A stretch of DNA of 64,000 nt from Corticimicrobacter populi (lineage in GTDB: Bacteria > Pseudomonadota > Gammaproteobacteria > Burkholderiales > Burkholderiaceae_B), in contig NZ_QETA01000001.1 in assembly GCF_003123725.1 (NCBI RefSeq), forward strand, positions 1,030,550 through 1,094,549. The letters are read 5' to 3'. The translations under genes were made by a program, and so were the position numbers. The notes under the pieces are model-generated. The model was given only the letters and a program-made list of their open reading frames with translations, was not told the DNA's origin and did no database searches. Below are positions 62,986 to 64,000 of this stretch, piece after piece; position 1 is the first letter of the stretch, and every line of letters starts with the position of its first letter.

Positions 62986-63851
62986 ACCGCAAAGCCAGAC
63001 TCCCCGCGACACCAGCCCAGGACAACACCCCGGCCTTGCCCTCCGACGTGCGCCCCGGCCAGTCCATCGAACTGCTGAAGGAACTGCACATTCTGACGCG
63101 CGACGGCAAGCTCAACCAGGACTCCCGCCGCAAGCTCAAGCAGGTCTATCACCTGTACCAGTTCATCGAACCCCTGCTGGAAGAAGCCTTTGCCACGCAC
63201 GATGACGTCACCCTTGTGGATCACGGTGCCGGCAAATCCTACCTGGGCTTCATCCTCTACGACCTGTTCTTCAAGGCACGCGAAAGTGGTCATGTATACG
63301 GCATCGAAAGTCGTGCCGAACTGGTGACGCGCTCACGAGAACTGGCGGCGAAACTCGGCTTTCCTCGCATGCAGTTTCTCGATCTGACGGTCGAGCAATC
63401 CATCGACTCTGCCGAATTGCCCGCCACCGTGGACATCGTCACCGCGCTGCATGCCTGCAATACGGCCACCGATGACGCCATCCGCTTTGCCCTGGCCAAG
63501 CAGGCCCGCGCCATCGTACTGGTGCCCTGCTGCCAGGCAGAAGTCGCCGCCACACTGCGCCAATTCAAGAACCAGAGTTTGGGCCGCACGCCCCTGTCCG
63601 AACTATGGCGCCACCCCATCCATACACGCGAATTCGGCAGCCAGATCACCAATGTGCTGCGCTGCCTGCTGCTGGAAGCCCACGGCTACAGCCTGAGCGT
63701 GACCGAGCTGGTGGGCTGGGAGCATTCGATGAAGAACGAACTCATCATTGCCCGGCGCACGGGACAGGTGCGGGGGAATGCGCGTGAGCGTGCGGAGGCG
63801 ATTCTTGAGGAGCTGGGGCTGACGCCGTTGCGGGAGCGGTTTTTGTATTGA
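62982..63851 (+). CDS. SAM-dependent methyltransferase (Methyltransf_32-like)
   Basis: 289 aa. SAM-binding region TLVDHGAGKSYLGFILYDLF and VYGIESRAELVTRSRELAAK, then DIVTALHACNTATDDAIRFA, VLVPCCQAEV (conserved Cys-Cys) and HSMKNELIIARR. The HACDTATD-type motif and CCQ/CCH are typical of this rRNA/tRNA-methyltransferase-like family. Substrate unknown. Translationally coupled to DUF1415. Confidence 0.85.
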   Translation: MNRKARLPATPAQDNTPALPSDVRPGQSIELLKELHILTRDGKLNQDSRRKLKQVYHLYQFIEPLLEEAFATHDDVTLVDHGAGKSYLGFILYDLFFKARESGHVYGIESRAELVTRSRELAAKLGFPRMQFLDLTVEQSIDSAELPATVDIVTALHACNTATDDAIRFALAKQARAIVLVPCCQAEVAATLRQFKNQSLGRTPLSELWRHPIHTREFGSQITNVLRCLLLEAHGYSLSVTELVGWEHSMKNELIIARRTGQVRGNARERAEAILEELGLTPLRERFLY

Positions 63852-63861
63852 GGGGGGGACG

Positions 63862-64000
63862 TGGTAATCCCCCCGACGTCTCCCCGTATTCAGTAGCGCG
63901 AGGCTTTAGAGTCCGGGATGGTTAATGTATTCGTTCTTACTGCCAGAAGGCCAGCATAGGCAGCAGGCGTTAATCCGCCCAATGCCTTTTTTGGCCTTTC
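63862..64000 (-). mobile_element. End of an IS3-family insertion sequence (cut by window edge)
   Basis: Transposase C-terminus plus a probable terminal inverted repeat beginning TGGTAATCCCCCC at 63862, 10 bp after the methyltransferase stop. The exact boundary is a guess from the TG end and the C-rich stretch; the rest of the element lies to the right. Confidence 0.6.
63890..64000 (-). CDS. IS3-family transposase, C-terminal fragment visible
   Basis: The minus frame is open from the window edge to a TGA at 63890-63892 and reads ERPKKALGGLTPAAYAGLL, the RPH/K-xx-LGGLTPAAYA signature ending IS3-family (DDE) transposase OrfB. Only 36 residues are in the window, so whether the transposase is intact cannot be said. 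Confidence 0.85.
   Translation of the reverse strand, partial: ERPKKALGGLTPAAYAGLLAVRTNTLTIPDSKASRY

Noticed and set aside
1..64000. CRISPR arrays, tRNA/rRNA genes, prophage or ICE modules
   Set aside because: No direct-repeat array with regular spacers, no recognisable tRNA or rRNA sequence, and no integrase, structural phage or conjugation genes were seen.

Overview
The window looks like chromosomal DNA from a betaproteobacterium of the order Burkholderiales, probably Alcaligenaceae-like (genus not resolved). By eye the GC content is about 60%, and it holds about 67 closely packed genes, many with 4-nt start/stop overlaps. Family content fits this: GcvA-type LysR regulators, CaiB/BaiF CoA-transferases, BPSL1445-like SYLF lipoprotein, Mqo, DUF1415 and the MesX/MesD methionine pair. 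I see no rRNA, tRNA, CRISPR array or prophage. The only mobile DNA is the end of an IS3-family element at the right edge.

Regions. (1) 1-5.3 kb: a TonB-dependent receptor (5' end outside the window), a secreted hemophilin-like protein and a Slam outer-membrane translocator, which together look like a heme-scavenging system. (2) 5.3-9.6 kb: a MarR / UvrA-like ABC protein / MFS exporter divergon with two near-identical palindromes between the arms, then hicAB (9.6-10.2 kb) and a purine permease. (3) 12.0-16.6 kb: an XRE-cupin regulator, a complete polar amino-acid ABC importer and a ureohydrolase (uptake and hydrolysis of an arginine- or guanidino-type compound). (4) 16.6-20.2 kb: LysR, glutaryl-CoA dehydrogenase and glutarate CoA-transferase (lysine/glutarate catabolism). 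(5) 20.2-21.6 kb: HugZ-like and PhzF-like enzymes. (6) 21.7-28.3 kb: an itaconate/C5-dicarboxylate degradation operon. (7) 28.3-35.9 kb: small, mostly unknown, partly AT-richer genes resembling orphan immunity genes, interrupted by an aromatic aminotransferase and a chemoreceptor.

(8) 35.9-39.1 kb: UDP-glucose dehydrogenase divergent from a PlcP-like phospholipase C and an Agt-like glycosyltransferase. The shared intergenic region carries Pho-box-like 11-bp-period repeats facing both ways, which suggests phosphate-starvation replacement of phospholipids by glycolipids, with Ugd supplying UDP-glucuronate. (9) 39.1-50.3 kb: a methyltransferase, a Cache chemoreceptor, LysR/nitronate monooxygenase, and a three-gene sensory operon (PAS-MCP-CZB chemoreceptor, single-domain response regulator, 1274-aa hybrid kinase). 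(10) 50.4-56.6 kb: two LysE exporters around a LysR, a QorB/HxlR redox pair, two NTF2-like proteins and two alkylation-repair glycosylases. (11) 56.6-64 kb: Mqo and a cupin, a SYLF lipoprotein, the folate-independent methionine synthase pair mesX-mesD, the GTPase RbgA, DUF1415, a methyltransferase and the IS3 remnant.

Taken together, heme piracy, itaconate degradation, several chemoreceptors and possible immunity genes suggest a host-associated or competitive lifestyle; this is inference. The features that best reward follow-up are the ugd/plcP-agt module with its dual Pho boxes, and the receptor/hemophilin/Slam locus with two intercistronic hairpins and a helical insertion in the receptor.
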